The notes under the pieces are model-generated. The model was given only the letters and a program-made list of their open reading frames with translations. It was not told the origin of the DNA and searched no databases. Position numbers and translations under genes: made by a program. A DNA stretch of 64,000 nucleotides from Lachnospiraceae bacterium (GTDB taxonomy: Bacteria; Bacillota; Clostridia; Lachnospirales; Lachnospiraceae), in NCBI GenBank assembly GCA_910575035.1, contig CAJTDL010000020.1, positions 1-64,000 on the forward strand. The letters run 5' to 3'. Shown here piece after piece: positions 16,984-25,461 of this stretch (positions are counted from its first letter, which is position 1; the number at the start of each line of letters is the position of its first letter).

Positions 16984-18437
16984 AGAAGCAATCTGCAAAA
17001 CGGAAGCCCAGGCCTTCGTCTAACCAACAGAAAAACCGGGAATTTGCCGTTATCACCTATTTGTTTGTGGGTCTGTTCCTGATACTGATCGGGTATTTTG
17101 CTTATTTTCAGATTTACAAGAGTGAAGATTTTATCAATAGCCCCTATAATACCCGTCAGGAAACTTTTGCAGAGCATGTAGTGCGGGGAGAGATCCTGTC
17201 CGCAGATGGAAAGGCGCTGGCGCAGACGCTGGTGGAGGAGGACGGGAGCGAAACCAGGTATTATCCTTATGGCGGCATGTTTGCCCATGCTGTAGGATAT
17301 GACAGCAATGGCAGGTCGGGGATTGAGTCTTTTGGGAACTTTACCCTGCTGCGTTCCCACGCTTTCTTTTTAGAACAGGTAATCAATGGCATTCAGGGCA
17401 AGAAAAATAAGGGAGACAACATTGTCACTACCCTGGATTACAATTTACAGGAAACCGCCTACCAGGCGCTGGGAAGCAACCGTGGGGCAGTGGTTGCCCT
17501 GGATCCTTCTACTGGGAGAATCCTTGCTATGGTGTCCAAGCCGGATTTTGACCCCAATGCCGTAGCAACAGGCTGGGAAAGCATTATTTCAGATACAGAA
17601 GGGGAAAATTCTGTGCTGGTGAACCGGGTAACCCAGGGGCTCTACCCGCCAGGCTCCACCTTTAAGATCCTGACTACCCTGGAATATCTGCGGGAGAATC
17701 CGGATTATCAGAAATATGCCTATGAATGCATGGGAAGCATCCCCATCAACAAGACAGAGATCCATTGCTACAACAATGCCGTCCATGGCGCAGAGGATTT
17801 GGAAATGTCCTTCGCCAAATCCTGCAATACTTCCTATGCCAATATTGGCCTGGGACTGGACAAGAGAGCCTTTTCAAATCTGTGCAGCGACATGATGTTT
17901 GGGAAAAGCCTGCCCATTTCCTACCCTTCCAATAAGAGCAGCTTTGTGCTGGATGGGAAATCTGACCCAGATCAGGTGGCACAGACCGCCATTGGACAGG
18001 GGGAGACTTTGGTAACGCCTATGCATATGGCACTGATCACCTCTGCTATTGCCAACCAGGGAATTTTGATGCGTCCTTATGTGATTGACCATACGGAAAA
18101 TTATAAGGGGGTTACGGTGAAAAATTACCGCAGCACAGAATATGGTTCCCTGCTGACTTCTGGGGAAGCTGCCAAGCTGCAGGAATTTATGTCATTGGTA
18201 GTAAGCCAGGGCACAGGATCTGCTTTAAGCGGGCAGGCCTATCAGGCAGCAGGGAAGACTGGATCTGCGGAGTTCAGCAATGTGAAAGGGGAGAGCCATG
18301 CCTGGTTTACTGGATATGCTTCTACAGAAGAAAAGGGGACTATTGTGGTTACAGTTATTGTAGAAAATGGGGGATCCGGGAGCGCAGCGGCAGTGCCTAT
18401 TGCAAAGCAGGTATTTGACCGATACTTCTATGAGTAG
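16980..18437 (+). CDS. Class B penicillin-binding protein (PbpA-like transpeptidase)
   Basis: A 485-residue transpeptidase with a short cytoplasmic start, one membrane anchor (FAVITYLFVGLFLILIGYFA) and a small dimerisation domain. The catalytic domain has Ser226 in the STFK motif (YPPGSTFK), Ser281-Cys-Asn (the SxN motif) and Lys426-Thr-Gly. It crosslinks the strands made by the coupled SEDS protein outside the membrane. The ATG lies inside the stop of the upstream gene (ATGA overlap). The compact N-terminus and length fit the PbpA/FtsI-like single-domain group rather than PBP2x with PASTA domains. Confidence 0.92.
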   Translation: MKKQSAKRKPRPSSNQQKNREFAVITYLFVGLFLILIGYFAYFQIYKSEDFINSPYNTRQETFAEHVVRGEILSADGKALAQTLVEEDGSETRYYPYGGMFAHAVGYDSNGRSGIESFGNFTLLRSHAFFLEQVINGIQGKKNKGDNIVTTLDYNLQETAYQALGSNRGAVVALDPSTGRILAMVSKPDFDPNAVATGWESIISDTEGENSVLVNRVTQGLYPPGSTFKILTTLEYLRENPDYQKYAYECMGSIPINKTEIHCYNNAVHGAEDLEMSFAKSCNTSYANIGLGLDKRAFSNLCSDMMFGKSLPISYPSNKSSFVLDGKSDPDQVAQTAIGQGETLVTPMHMALITSAIANQGILMRPYVIDHTENYKGVTVKNYRSTEYGSLLTSGEAAKLQEFMSLVVSQGTGSALSGQAYQAAGKTGSAEFSNVKGESHAWFTGYASTEEKGTIVVTVIVENGGSGSAAAVPIAKQVFDRYFYE

Positions 18438-18591
18438 GCAAGCGATGGGGGAAGCAGCCTGGTATCCTGGCGGCTGCATAGCCATTCCTCCGGCAGCCTA
18501 TAAATCCCAACCAGGCGCATAGCCACTCCCCCGCCAGCCTGAAAAATCCCATACGTTAATGGTATTGGCCGTGAAGCGTAACCTGGTATTT
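18438..18591. repeat. TAGCC-type tandem repeats
   Basis: Two degenerate units of about 40 bases, CATAGCCATTCCTCCGGCAG and CATAGCCACTCCCCCGCCAG, each run into AATCCC. They are followed by ATACGTTAATGGTATTGGCC, a diverged relative of 6279-6296. No gene is present between the PBP stop and the Nudix gene. Confidence 0.6.
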
Positions 18592-18736
18592 GTTACTATT
18601 CACGGCCTGGGAGCCGCTCATAGCAACAATTTGGGGCGATATTTCAAGTTTTGCTTCGCAAAAATCTCCCCTCACTCCTGCATCATGTTCTCACGGAATG
18701 CGCAGTTCAGCGCATTCCTGAGCCATGAATAGTAAC
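18592..18736. mobile_element. MITE-like element with 15-base terminal inverted repeats
   Basis: GTTACTATTCACGGC at 18592-18606 is inverted at 18722-18736 (GCCATGAATAGTAAC) with one mismatch, enclosing 145 bases. Inside are two hairpins, TTTTGCTTCGCAAAA and GAATGCGC/GCGCATTC. The same end motif occurs at 6294-6307 (inverted), 21972-21986, and 31852-31860 with 31891-31899. It has no coding capacity, as expected of a non-autonomous element or structured intergenic repeat. Confidence 0.55.
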
Positions 18737-18843
18737 GGTATTTAGCCACCGCAGTAATAGTAACAAATAAACCTTGCAAGATAGTGGAAAAAGAGTTATA
18801 CTGGTTTCAAAGTTCTTTTAAAACCACATCAGGAGGTATTGCA

Positions 18844-19296
18844 ATGATAGAGGCAACGAGTTGTGGTGGTGTGGTAATATTTCGCGGGAAAATTTTGCTC
18901 TTGTACAAGAATTACAAGAACAAGTATGAAGGTTGGGTGCTTCCAAAGGGAACTGTGGAGTCAGGAGAGGAATATAGGGACACTGCGGCACGAGAAGTGC
19001 TGGAAGAAACAGGGGTGAATGCCCTGATCATTAAGTATGTTGGAAAGAGCCAGTATTCTTTTAATGTTCCTGACGATACCGTGGAGAAGGATGTGCATTG
19101 GTATCTTATGATGGCAGACAGTTATTACAGCAGACCACAACGGGAAGAATATTTTGTCGATTCAGGATATTACAAGTTCCATGAGGCATACCATTTGCTC
19201 CGATTTGCAAATGAGAAGCAGATTTTGGAAAAGGCATACAATGAATACCTGGATTTGAAGAAAAGCAATCTGTGGGGCAGCCGGAAGTATTTCTGA
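18844..19296 (+). CDS. Nudix hydrolase
   Basis: 150 residues with start ATG 18844 after AGGAGG (the site decides it over an upstream in-frame start). The Nudix box begins at Gly36: G-T-V-E-S-G-E-E-Y then AAREVLEETGV, matching GX5EX7REUXEEXGU. The family hydrolyses nucleoside diphosphates linked to another group (NTPs, Ap4A, capped RNA ends). The C-terminal helix FANEKQILEKAYNEYLDL is typical of the diadenosine/RNA-cap subgroup, but the substrate cannot be fixed. Confidence 0.85.
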   Translation: MIEATSCGGVVIFRGKILLLYKNYKNKYEGWVLPKGTVESGEEYRDTAAREVLEETGVNALIIKYVGKSQYSFNVPDDTVEKDVHWYLMMADSYYSRPQREEYFVDSGYYKFHEAYHLLRFANEKQILEKAYNEYLDLKKSNLWGSRKYF

Positions 19297-19385
19297 CGCC
19301 CCAGGATGCAGGATTAGAAATATTCTGGAATTAGGCAGGATGTTGCATGGCAATGCCGCAAAAGGCAGGTGCCATACGTAAGAAG

Positions 19386-19415
19386 AGGTGCTCACAAGAT
19401 GCGGGCGCCTTTTTG
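19386..19415 (+). terminator. Probable terminator after the Nudix gene
   Basis: AGGTGC and GCGCCT pair around a short loop (about 19386-19411) and are followed by TTTTTG. The stem is short. Confidence 0.45.
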
Positions 19416-19539
19416 TCTTATCATTAGGAAACGCTTTTGGATTTTCCTAAAATACTATAATTTATCATGCTGCGGCGAAGCAGGGGCGCTGCGATGGGGA
19501 ATCCTGCAAAGCGGGGTTCTTACAAAATAGGAGAATTGG

Positions 19540-19899
19540 ATGATTTGGGATAGGGAATATTATGTAGGAGAGAGCATTGCCAGGAAAAAAAGCAAAATAA
19601 AGTGGAAAATATGCCACAATGCGGGTCAGCTGGACATTTATGTGATCACTCTTAGCAGCAATCCGCAGAATCTGCTGGATATTATTCCTTCCTGGGAATT
19701 GATGCAAAAATATTACCCCAAGACAGAGCTGCTGGTGGTGGGGATTGACAAAGGATATGAAAATGCTTTAGAGCTGGCAGGGAGAATTGTCATGGATGTG
19801 TACCATAAGACCGGAGATTTTCATATTAGGGATTATTTCCTTAAGAGGCAGGAAGGGAAAGATTCTAAGAAAGGCTCAAAATGGGGATCCTGTTTCTGA
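19540..19899 (+). CDS. Hypothetical protein before the DUF2953 gene
   Basis: A 119-residue soluble alpha/beta-looking protein. ATG 19540 follows TAGGAG. Readable features are VGESIARKKSKIKWKICHN, a central TELLVVGIDKGYENALELA segment and a basic C-terminus. I do not recognise a named domain. Its last 19 bases overlap the DUF2953 gene, so the two are coupled, and both probably belong to the sporulation-linked GerW operon. Confidence 0.7.
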   Translation: MIWDREYYVGESIARKKSKIKWKICHNAGQLDIYVITLSSNPQNLLDIIPSWELMQKYYPKTELLVVGIDKGYENALELAGRIVMDVYHKTGDFHIRDYFLKRQEGKDSKKGSKWGSCF

Positions 19900-20990
19900 T
19901 CTTAAAGATCATTGGCATCCTTCTGGCAGTCCTGGTATTGCTTGCGACAGCAGTGGTAGCGGTTCCGGTCCGATACCGCGCAAGCCTGAAGGCGCAGGGC
20001 ATCATAGAAGGGAATGCGGTATTCTGCTGGATGTTCCATGCAGTGGATTTGCAGCTATGGTACGGAGAGGAAGGCATTTCCTGGAAGTTCCGTATTTTGG
20101 GTATTCCTGTTTTGCGTCAGAAGAAAAAAGGGAAAGAACCCACATCTTTAAAAAGTGTTGAGGAGAAAGCCGATAAGCCATTAATGGAACAGGAAAAGAA
20201 AAGTCAAGATGGAGATAGCCCACATGTATCCGAAGGATTGGAGGCATCGAAGGAGCAGGCCAAAAAGAGGGTTGTTGAATCCATTAGAAAGCAGCAGGCA
20301 GAAATCGTAGCCTACCAAAGGGAGCAGGATGGAAGCGCCCAGCTTTCAGAGCCAGGGCAAGAAGGGAATGAAGTGCAAGAAGTACAAGAAGTACAGAAAA
20401 TGCAGGGGGCGAAAAGAGAAGAAAAGCAGCAGGATAATTTTTCGGAGCAAAAAATAGATGGGATTCCCCCCAAAGGGCGGCCTTCTGAAAGCGCAGGCCA
20501 GAAGCATAATAAGGAAAAGATGCATGGCTTCAAACGGATTTGCAATTTCTTTTCCAAGATTCCAAAGCGGTTTCAGAAGCTGCAGTCAATCGTTACAGGT
20601 GGGAAGCCGAAATTCACTGCATTAAAAGCGCGTTTCCTTAACATAAAAAAACTGCTTTTAGACGAAACTAATCAAAAGGCATTTCTCCATGTGCTGCAGG
20701 AATTGAAAATCCTGCTCAGGCATTTTTCACCCAGAAAAGCTTCTGGGGATATTGCATTTAGCGCAGGCGGCCCGGCACATACAGGAGAGGCATTGGGCAT
20801 ACTCAGCCTTTTCCCATTTTGGGCAAAGTACCAGATTGCTGTTATGCCGGACTTTATGGAAGAGTCCTTTTACATCAGAGGAAAGATTTTTTTTAAAGGA
20901 TATATCCGGATCTGGCATTTGCTGCCATCAGGCATCCGGTTGATCAAAGATAAAAATATACACAGACTTATCGCAGCCATGCGAAGATAA
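19881..20990 (+). CDS. DUF2953 domain-containing membrane protein
   Basis: 369 residues. An N-terminal membrane segment (LILKIIGILLAVLVLLATAV) precedes the DUF2953-like part (VPVRYRASLKAQGIIEG, WMFHAVDLQLWYGEEG). The middle third (about residues 75-210) is a low-complexity linker rich in Glu, Lys, Gln. It includes a short VQEVQEVQ-type repeat and is highly divergent. The C-terminus returns to a conserved fold (FYIRGKIFFKGYIRIWHLL). DUF2953 genes sit next to ytfJ/gerW in many Clostridia, as here (14 bases to the next start). Function unknown. Confidence 0.8.
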   Translation: MGILFLILKIIGILLAVLVLLATAVVAVPVRYRASLKAQGIIEGNAVFCWMFHAVDLQLWYGEEGISWKFRILGIPVLRQKKKGKEPTSLKSVEEKADKPLMEQEKKSQDGDSPHVSEGLEASKEQAKKRVVESIRKQQAEIVAYQREQDGSAQLSEPGQEGNEVQEVQEVQKMQGAKREEKQQDNFSEQKIDGIPPKGRPSESAGQKHNKEKMHGFKRICNFFSKIPKRFQKLQSIVTGGKPKFTALKARFLNIKKLLLDETNQKAFLHVLQELKILLRHFSPRKASGDIAFSAGGPAHTGEALGILSLFPFWAKYQIAVMPDFMEESFYIRGKIFFKGYIRIWHLLPSGIRLIKDKNIHRLIAAMRR

Positions 20991-21004
20991 CAGGAGGTTA
21001 CATC

Positions 21005-21427
21005 ATGCAGGAAAATAATTTCAACACAACTGTGCAATCTTTATTCAAGGGAATGGATAGTTTTATCAGCACAAAGACTGTGGTAGGGGATGCTGTCCAT
21101 ATCGGGGATACCATTATCCTCCCATTGGTAGAGGTGTCCTTCGGCGTAGGCGCAGGCGCTTTCTGCCAGGAGAAGAAGAACAATGCCGCTGGGGGCTTAG
21201 GCGGCCGTATCGCCCCAAGCGCGGTGTTGGTGATCCAAAACGGATGCACTAAGCTGGTCAATATCAAAAATCAGGACAGCATTACGAAGATCTTAGATAT
21301 GGTGCCAGATTTTGTCAATATGTTTACCAATAAAAAATCGCAAAAAGACGGCGGTGCAGAAGCGGCAGATGCCGATGCAAAAGCGGCGGCAGCCCAGGAT
21401 CTGGCGCAGCAGCTAAACATAGAGTAA
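21005..21427 (+). CDS. ytfJ: GerW/YtfJ family spore protein
   Basis: 140 residues with the conserved N-terminus (FNTTVQSLFKGMDSFISTKT, VVGDAVHIGDTIILPLVEVS) and the glycine-rich FGVGAGAF and GGLGGRIAPSAVLVI stretches of YtfJ/GerW. B. subtilis GerW is needed for germination in response to L-alanine. AGGAGG precedes ATG 21005. The C-terminal tail is Ala/Asp-rich and variable. It marks the host as a spore-former lineage. Confidence 0.88.
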   Translation: MQENNFNTTVQSLFKGMDSFISTKTVVGDAVHIGDTIILPLVEVSFGVGAGAFCQEKKNNAAGGLGGRIAPSAVLVIQNGCTKLVNIKNQDSITKILDMVPDFVNMFTNKKSQKDGGAEAADADAKAAAAQDLAQQLNIE

Positions 21428-21518
21428 ACGGATTTTAAGCAGTGCCATATCCTGTAAGGAATCCAACAGCCTAATAAAAGGCAGTGCAGTTTGCCTCTTA
21501 TATATGAAGGGACATTTT

Positions 21519-21566
21519 GGCCAAAGGTTTGAGTATGGTAATAATTTTCAAATCCTTGGCCTTTTT
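21519..21566 (+). terminator. Terminator after ytfJ
   Basis: GGCCAAAGG near 21519-21527 pairs with CCTTGGCC at 21554-21561, followed by five T. Confidence 0.65.
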
Positions 21567-21787
21567 GCTTAGTTTGTTTGCTTATCCATCCATCAATAGG
21601 GCTCGTGCCATTGTCAGCTCCTTTCGTTCAGGAGTACGCCATAACCAGTATCCTGCCAATTGTTATATAACCATTCAAAGCAGTGGGCGGTATACCCAAA
21701 TCAATGGCCATCTGTGTGGAGCCAGATAGCATTTTTTTTAAAAGGGGGCATATACTATATTAATAGATGTAACTTTTTGGTGATGCC

Positions 21788-21925
21788 ATGAAAAGGCTGA
21801 TTGGCTTTATCTTTTTTTGGATAGCGGTAGGGATGGCAATTATGTTCTTCCTGCCGAATGAAGTGGTTGGAATCTTAATTATCTTCGTATTGCTTCTGTT
21901 AGGCTATAATTTATTCTGTTGTTAA
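21788..21925 (+). CDS. Small membrane protein
   Basis: A 45-residue frame, MKRLIGFIFFWIAVGMAIMF, then LPNEVVG, a second hydrophobic stretch ILIIFVLLLLGYNLF and a CC end. Two membrane segments joined by a Pro-Asn-Glu turn give a hairpin topology. The sequence is too ordered to be chance: positive start, two clean hydrophobic runs, stop directly after. The ribosome binding site is weak (GGTGATG), so expression is uncertain. I do not know its function. Confidence 0.6.
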   Translation: MKRLIGFIFFWIAVGMAIMFFLPNEVVGILIIFVLLLLGYNLFCC

Positions 21926-21971
21926 GGCATGGGGGGACAGATTGTACCTGCATGGTTTTTTAATTTTGGGG

Positions 21972-22095
21972 GTTACTATTTATGGCAAAAGTCAGGGGCT
22001 CTGGGATGAAGAGTTTCTAAGCAGTTCCGGGGAGGCTGCACCATGCGGATGGAACCGCCCTGGACACGCCGTCCGCGGCGTGGCCAGGGAACAGT
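21972..22095. repeat. Second copy of the palindrome-family repeat
   Basis: The stretch starts with GTTACTATTTATGGC (21972-21986), the end motif of the MITE-like family. At 22010-22095 it reads AGAGTTTCTAAGCAGTTCC and on through GACACGCCGTCCGCGGCGTG. The latter part is roughly 85 percent identical, in inverse orientation, to 6060-6145 inside the 239-bp palindrome. No gene is present in 21926-22651. Confidence 0.65.
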
Positions 22096-22379
22096 GTCTG
22101 TTGGCTAAATGTCCAGTCTTGCATAGGGTTAGCAAAATTCCTGTAAAAAACAGCTGGCAAGCCTATGGGTTCTTCCTTTAACCTTCAAAGAGCCAAACAC
22201 ATGCCAGAAGCAGCCAAAGCTGTGCCCCATAAGATTACTCCCTTTTCGGAAATGTGTTCCCACTGCTTAAAATCTGAAGGAAAACATATATTTTTACATA
22301 TAATTACTGAATTTTGCGTAGGCTGGAATATACTGTAAGAAGGACTGAAGCTGCAAGCTTTTTCCTGGCGCCTCCACGG

Positions 22380-22445
22380 CGGTCGCTTAGCCACCCCCCG
22401 TTGCCAGCCGCTTAGCCATCCCCCATTGCCAGCCGCTAATATCCC
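22380..22445. repeat. TAGCC-type repeat pair
   Basis: CGCTTAGCCACCCCCCGTTG and CGCTTAGCCATCCCCCATTG are tandem units 27 bases apart, each followed by CCAGCCGCT, and the pair runs into AATATCCC. Related units occur at 6.2, 18.5 and 60.5 kb. Confidence 0.6.
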
Positions 22446-22584
22446 TTAAATTATTGCCACTGATATAGTTATAGATGAGGAACAACAAGCACATTTTCCA
22501 ACCAAGCCTCTACAGATTTTCAAGAACTGACAATACAACGCTTGCCCGCTTAACTGGGAGGCAGCAGGCATTCCCGGCACGAAA

Positions 22585-22625
22585 AAAAGGGCCGCCCATT
22601 GCCGAAAACAATGGAATGCCCCCCT
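22585..22625 (-). terminator. Terminator of rpmB
   Basis: Read on the minus strand, CCATTG and CAATGG form a stem extended by G/C pairs, followed by GGCCC and seven T. It lies just past the rpmB stop. Confidence 0.55.
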
Positions 22626-22651
22626 TGTACCTGCTTCTGGAAAAAGAATGC

Positions 22652-22837
22652 TTAAGCCCTTTCGACTCTTCCGCTCTTTAAGCAAGAAGTACAAACATAC
22701 ATTTTCTTAGTGCCGCCATTTACTTTGCACCTTACAGATTTCACATTGGATTTCCACATCTTGTTGGATCTTCTATGAGAATGGCTGACCTTGTTCCCGA
22801 AATGCGCACCTTTTCCACAAATACTGCACTTTGCCAT
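22652..22837 (-). CDS. rpmB: 50S ribosomal protein L28
   Basis: 61 residues (MAKCSICGKGAHFGNKVSHS, then RRSNKMWKSNVKSVRCKV, VCTSCLKSGRVERA). The CSIC and CTSC pairs form the zinc-binding C+ variant of L28. The start at 22837 follows AAGGAGGTG; an upstream in-frame ATG lacks a site. It is divergent from the Asp23/FakA operon, the usual Firmicutes arrangement. Confidence 0.96.
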   Translation of the reverse strand: MAKCSICGKGAHFGNKVSHSHRRSNKMWKSNVKSVRCKVNGGTKKMYVCTSCLKSGRVERA

Positions 22838-23069
22838 CACTGCACCTCCTTGCATATATTAAATTCGCCATTTTGCAAATTCACAACACAAGTATTCTAA
22901 CAGAAACAAGCCCGCAATGCAAGAGAAAATTCATTTTTTTTAAAAAAGAGAAAATAGATGTTTCATTTTTTGGGAAAACCGGGTATACTATAGGGTAATG
23001 AGAAAAGCTTATCATTTTTTTCAGGTGCAAAGCAGTAATCCAAAAGTCAGCGCAGATGGAGGTTGCAGT

Positions 23070-23426
23070 ATGAAAGGACAAGTGAACACGCAATATGGAA
23101 AAGTGTTAATTGATACAGATGTTATTGCTGTCTATGCAGGTTCAGTGGCAGTAGAATGCTTTGGGATCGTGGGCATGGCTGCCGTGAACATGAAGGACGG
23201 CCTGGTAAGGCTCTTAAAGCGTGATTACCTGAACCACGGGATCAATGTTACCCTAAGGGATAATAAGATTACATTAGACTTCCATGTCATTGTTTCTTAT
23301 GGCGTTAGTATTTCCACTGTTTCTGATAACTTAATCAGTACGGTGAAATATCAGGTAGAGGAGTTTACTGGTATGGAAATCGAGAAAATCAACATCTTTG
23401 TAGAAGGTGTCAGAGTGATTGATTAA
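23070..23426 (+). CDS. Asp23/Gls24 family envelope stress protein (YloU-like)
   Basis: 118 residues starting at ATG 23070 after GGAGG. Conserved Asp23 features include GKVLIDTDVIAVYAGSVAVE, CFGIVGMAAVN and the C-terminal SVKYQVEEFTGMEIEKINIF-like strand/helix. Family members associate with the membrane or with fatty-acid kinase function in Gram-positives. It is followed at once by the FakA gene, with the stop inside the next ribosome binding site, a pairing (yloU-yloV) conserved across Firmicutes. Confidence 0.9.
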   Translation: MKGQVNTQYGKVLIDTDVIAVYAGSVAVECFGIVGMAAVNMKDGLVRLLKRDYLNHGINVTLRDNKITLDFHVIVSYGVSISTVSDNLISTVKYQVEEFTGMEIEKINIFVEGVRVID

Positions 23427-23439
23427 GGAGGAAATGAAA

Positions 23440-25146
23440 GTGGCGAAATCTACGATGAAAGCACCAATGCTTGCAAAAATGTTTCTGGCAGGAGCGAAGA
23501 ACCTGGAAGCAAAAAAGGAATGGATTAACGAATTGAATGTATTTCCCGTGCCAGATGGGGATACTGGGACGAATATGACCATGACGATTATGGCTGCCGC
23601 TGCAGAGGTGCAGAACCTGGGTGAGGATCTGGACATGGCGTCTTTGGCAAAGGCAATCTCTTCTGGCTCCCTGCGGGGCGCAAGGGGGAATTCCGGCGTG
23701 ATCCTGTCCCAGCTCTTTCGGGGATTTACCAAGGGAATCAGCAAATATGAGGTTTTGGATGTAGTGATCTTGAGCGACGCTTTCCAGAAGGCCGTGGAGA
23801 CGGCTTATAAGGCAGTGATGAAGCCCAAGGAAGGCACGATCCTCACAGTGGCAAAAGGTGCGGCAGATAAGGCTTTGGAACTGATTGGGGAGACAGATGA
23901 CCTGGAGGAATTTTTGGCAAAGGTAATCGCCCAGGCAGAGTATGTGCTGAGCCAGACGCCAGAGATGCTTCCTGTGCTGAAACAGGCAGGCGTTGTGGAT
24001 TCTGGCGGGCAGGGGTTTGTAACGGTTCTTCAGGGTGCCTATGACGCCCTGGTTGGGAAGGAGATTGACTATACCTTAGAGGGCACACAGGCAAGCAGCG
24101 GCGTTGTGAAGATTTCACAGCAGGCAGAGCAGGATATTAAATTTGGGTATTGTACAGAGTTTATTATTGTGCTGCACCAGCCATTGGAAGAGAAGGGCGA
24201 AATTGATTTCAAGGCGTATTTGGAATCCATTGGGGATTCTATCGTGGTGGTGGCAGATGATGAGATTACAAAGGTTCATGTACATACCAATGACCCGGGA
24301 TTGGTAATACAGCGTGCATTAACCTATGGCTCTTTAAGCAAGATCAAGATCGACAATATGCGGGAGGAACATCAGGAGAAATTAATCAAGGATGCCCAGA
24401 AAGCCGCCCAGGAGCAGAAACAGGCAGATGAGAAGCGGCGCCGGGAGCGGGCGGCGTTAGAGGAAGCAGCCCACAAGATACCGAAAAAGGAGATGGGCTT
24501 TATCTCCGTTTCTATTGGGGAAGGGATCAATGAGATTTTCCAGGGACTGGGAGTGGATTATATCATTGCCGGGGGGCAGACTATGAACCCAAGCACAGAA
24601 GATATGCTGAACGCCATTGAGGAAGTGAATGCAGACAATATCTTTATTTTGCCGAATAATAAGAATATTATTTTGGCAGCCAACCAGGCGGCTTCCTTGA
24701 TGGAGGAGAAGAATATCTATGTGATCCCAACGAAGACGGTGCCACAGGGAATTACGGCGCTGATCAATTTTATGCCGGATAGTACGCCGGAGGAGAACGC
24801 GGCGCGGATGACGGAGGAGCTGTCCAGTGTTAAGACTGGGCAGGTGACTTATGCAGTGAGGGATACGATTATTGATGATAAGTCCATTAAGCAAGGGGAT
24901 TATATGGGGATGGGGGACAGCAGCATCCTGTCTGTAGGGAAGGATATGGAGCAGGTGACCAAGGATATGGTTGGGCAGCTGGCGGACGAGGAGTCTGCGG
25001 TTATTAGTGTGTATTATGGCCAGGAGATTGCAGAAGAAGCAGCTCAGAAGTTAGGGGGAGAGATTGGTGAGATGTACCCTAATTGTGAGGTGGAAGTGCA
25101 TTATGGGGGGCAGCCGATTTATTATTATTTGATTTCAGTAGAGTAA
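23440..25146 (+). CDS. fakA: DAK2/DegV-type protein, fatty acid kinase subunit FakA (YloV)
   Basis: About 568 residues. I place the start at GTG 23440 because AAGGAGG (23425-23431) is 8 bases away; ATG 23434 would be only 2 bases from it. The N-terminal Dak L-type kinase domain has NVFPVPDGDTGTNMTMT and GARGNSGVILSQL, which bind ATP-Mg. A middle domain and a DegV-like C-terminus follow (GFISVSIGEGINEIFQGLG, VDYIIAGGQTMNPSTEDML). FakA phosphorylates exogenous fatty acids held by FakB for phospholipid synthesis. A charged Lys/Glu/Gln linker near residues 325-350 joins the domains. Confidence 0.9.
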   Translation: MAKSTMKAPMLAKMFLAGAKNLEAKKEWINELNVFPVPDGDTGTNMTMTIMAAAAEVQNLGEDLDMASLAKAISSGSLRGARGNSGVILSQLFRGFTKGISKYEVLDVVILSDAFQKAVETAYKAVMKPKEGTILTVAKGAADKALELIGETDDLEEFLAKVIAQAEYVLSQTPEMLPVLKQAGVVDSGGQGFVTVLQGAYDALVGKEIDYTLEGTQASSGVVKISQQAEQDIKFGYCTEFIIVLHQPLEEKGEIDFKAYLESIGDSIVVVADDEITKVHVHTNDPGLVIQRALTYGSLSKIKIDNMREEHQEKLIKDAQKAAQEQKQADEKRRRERAALEEAAHKIPKKEMGFISVSIGEGINEIFQGLGVDYIIAGGQTMNPSTEDMLNAIEEVNADNIFILPNNKNIILAANQAASLMEEKNIYVIPTKTVPQGITALINFMPDSTPEENAARMTEELSSVKTGQVTYAVRDTIIDDKSIKQGDYMGMGDSSILSVGKDMEQVTKDMVGQLADEESAVISVYYGQEIAEEAAQKLGGEIGEMYPNCEVEVHYGGQPIYYYLISVE

Positions 25147-25287
25147 GGAGAAGGGGCACAGCTGCTTATTTTCGCAGGCAATGAGGGAAAGAGCCATGTT
25201 TACATGGATATTTGAAAATGCCGCGGGAGCCAATTTCTCACAGCTTGCGGCGGGGGGATTGGCTGGCAGGTGAAAGCCTTTTGAGAA

Positions 25288-25333
25288 AAGCCAGATATCT
25301 GTGAAAGGGGAAGCCAGATATTTGGCTTTTTGT
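25288..25333 (+). terminator. Terminator after fakA
   Basis: AAGCCAGATATCT at 25288-25300 pairs with AGATATTTGGCTT at 25316-25328 (12 of 13), then a T run. Confidence 0.75.
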
Positions 25334-25461
25334 AAAATTTGAGGGGCGTAGGGGCTTCTTTTAAGGCTTGATGGTAGCGGTTGGGTTTGCCATGGCAGAG
25401 CCGGTTCTTATGGATTTGGATAAATACCGGAGGATAGAATGGACAGGAGAGGAGCGGCATT

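Noticed and set aside
16677-17360. 227-residue minus-strand frame
   Set aside because: Shadow of the SEDS/PBP junction, rich in Pro/Arg/Ser, no start signal.
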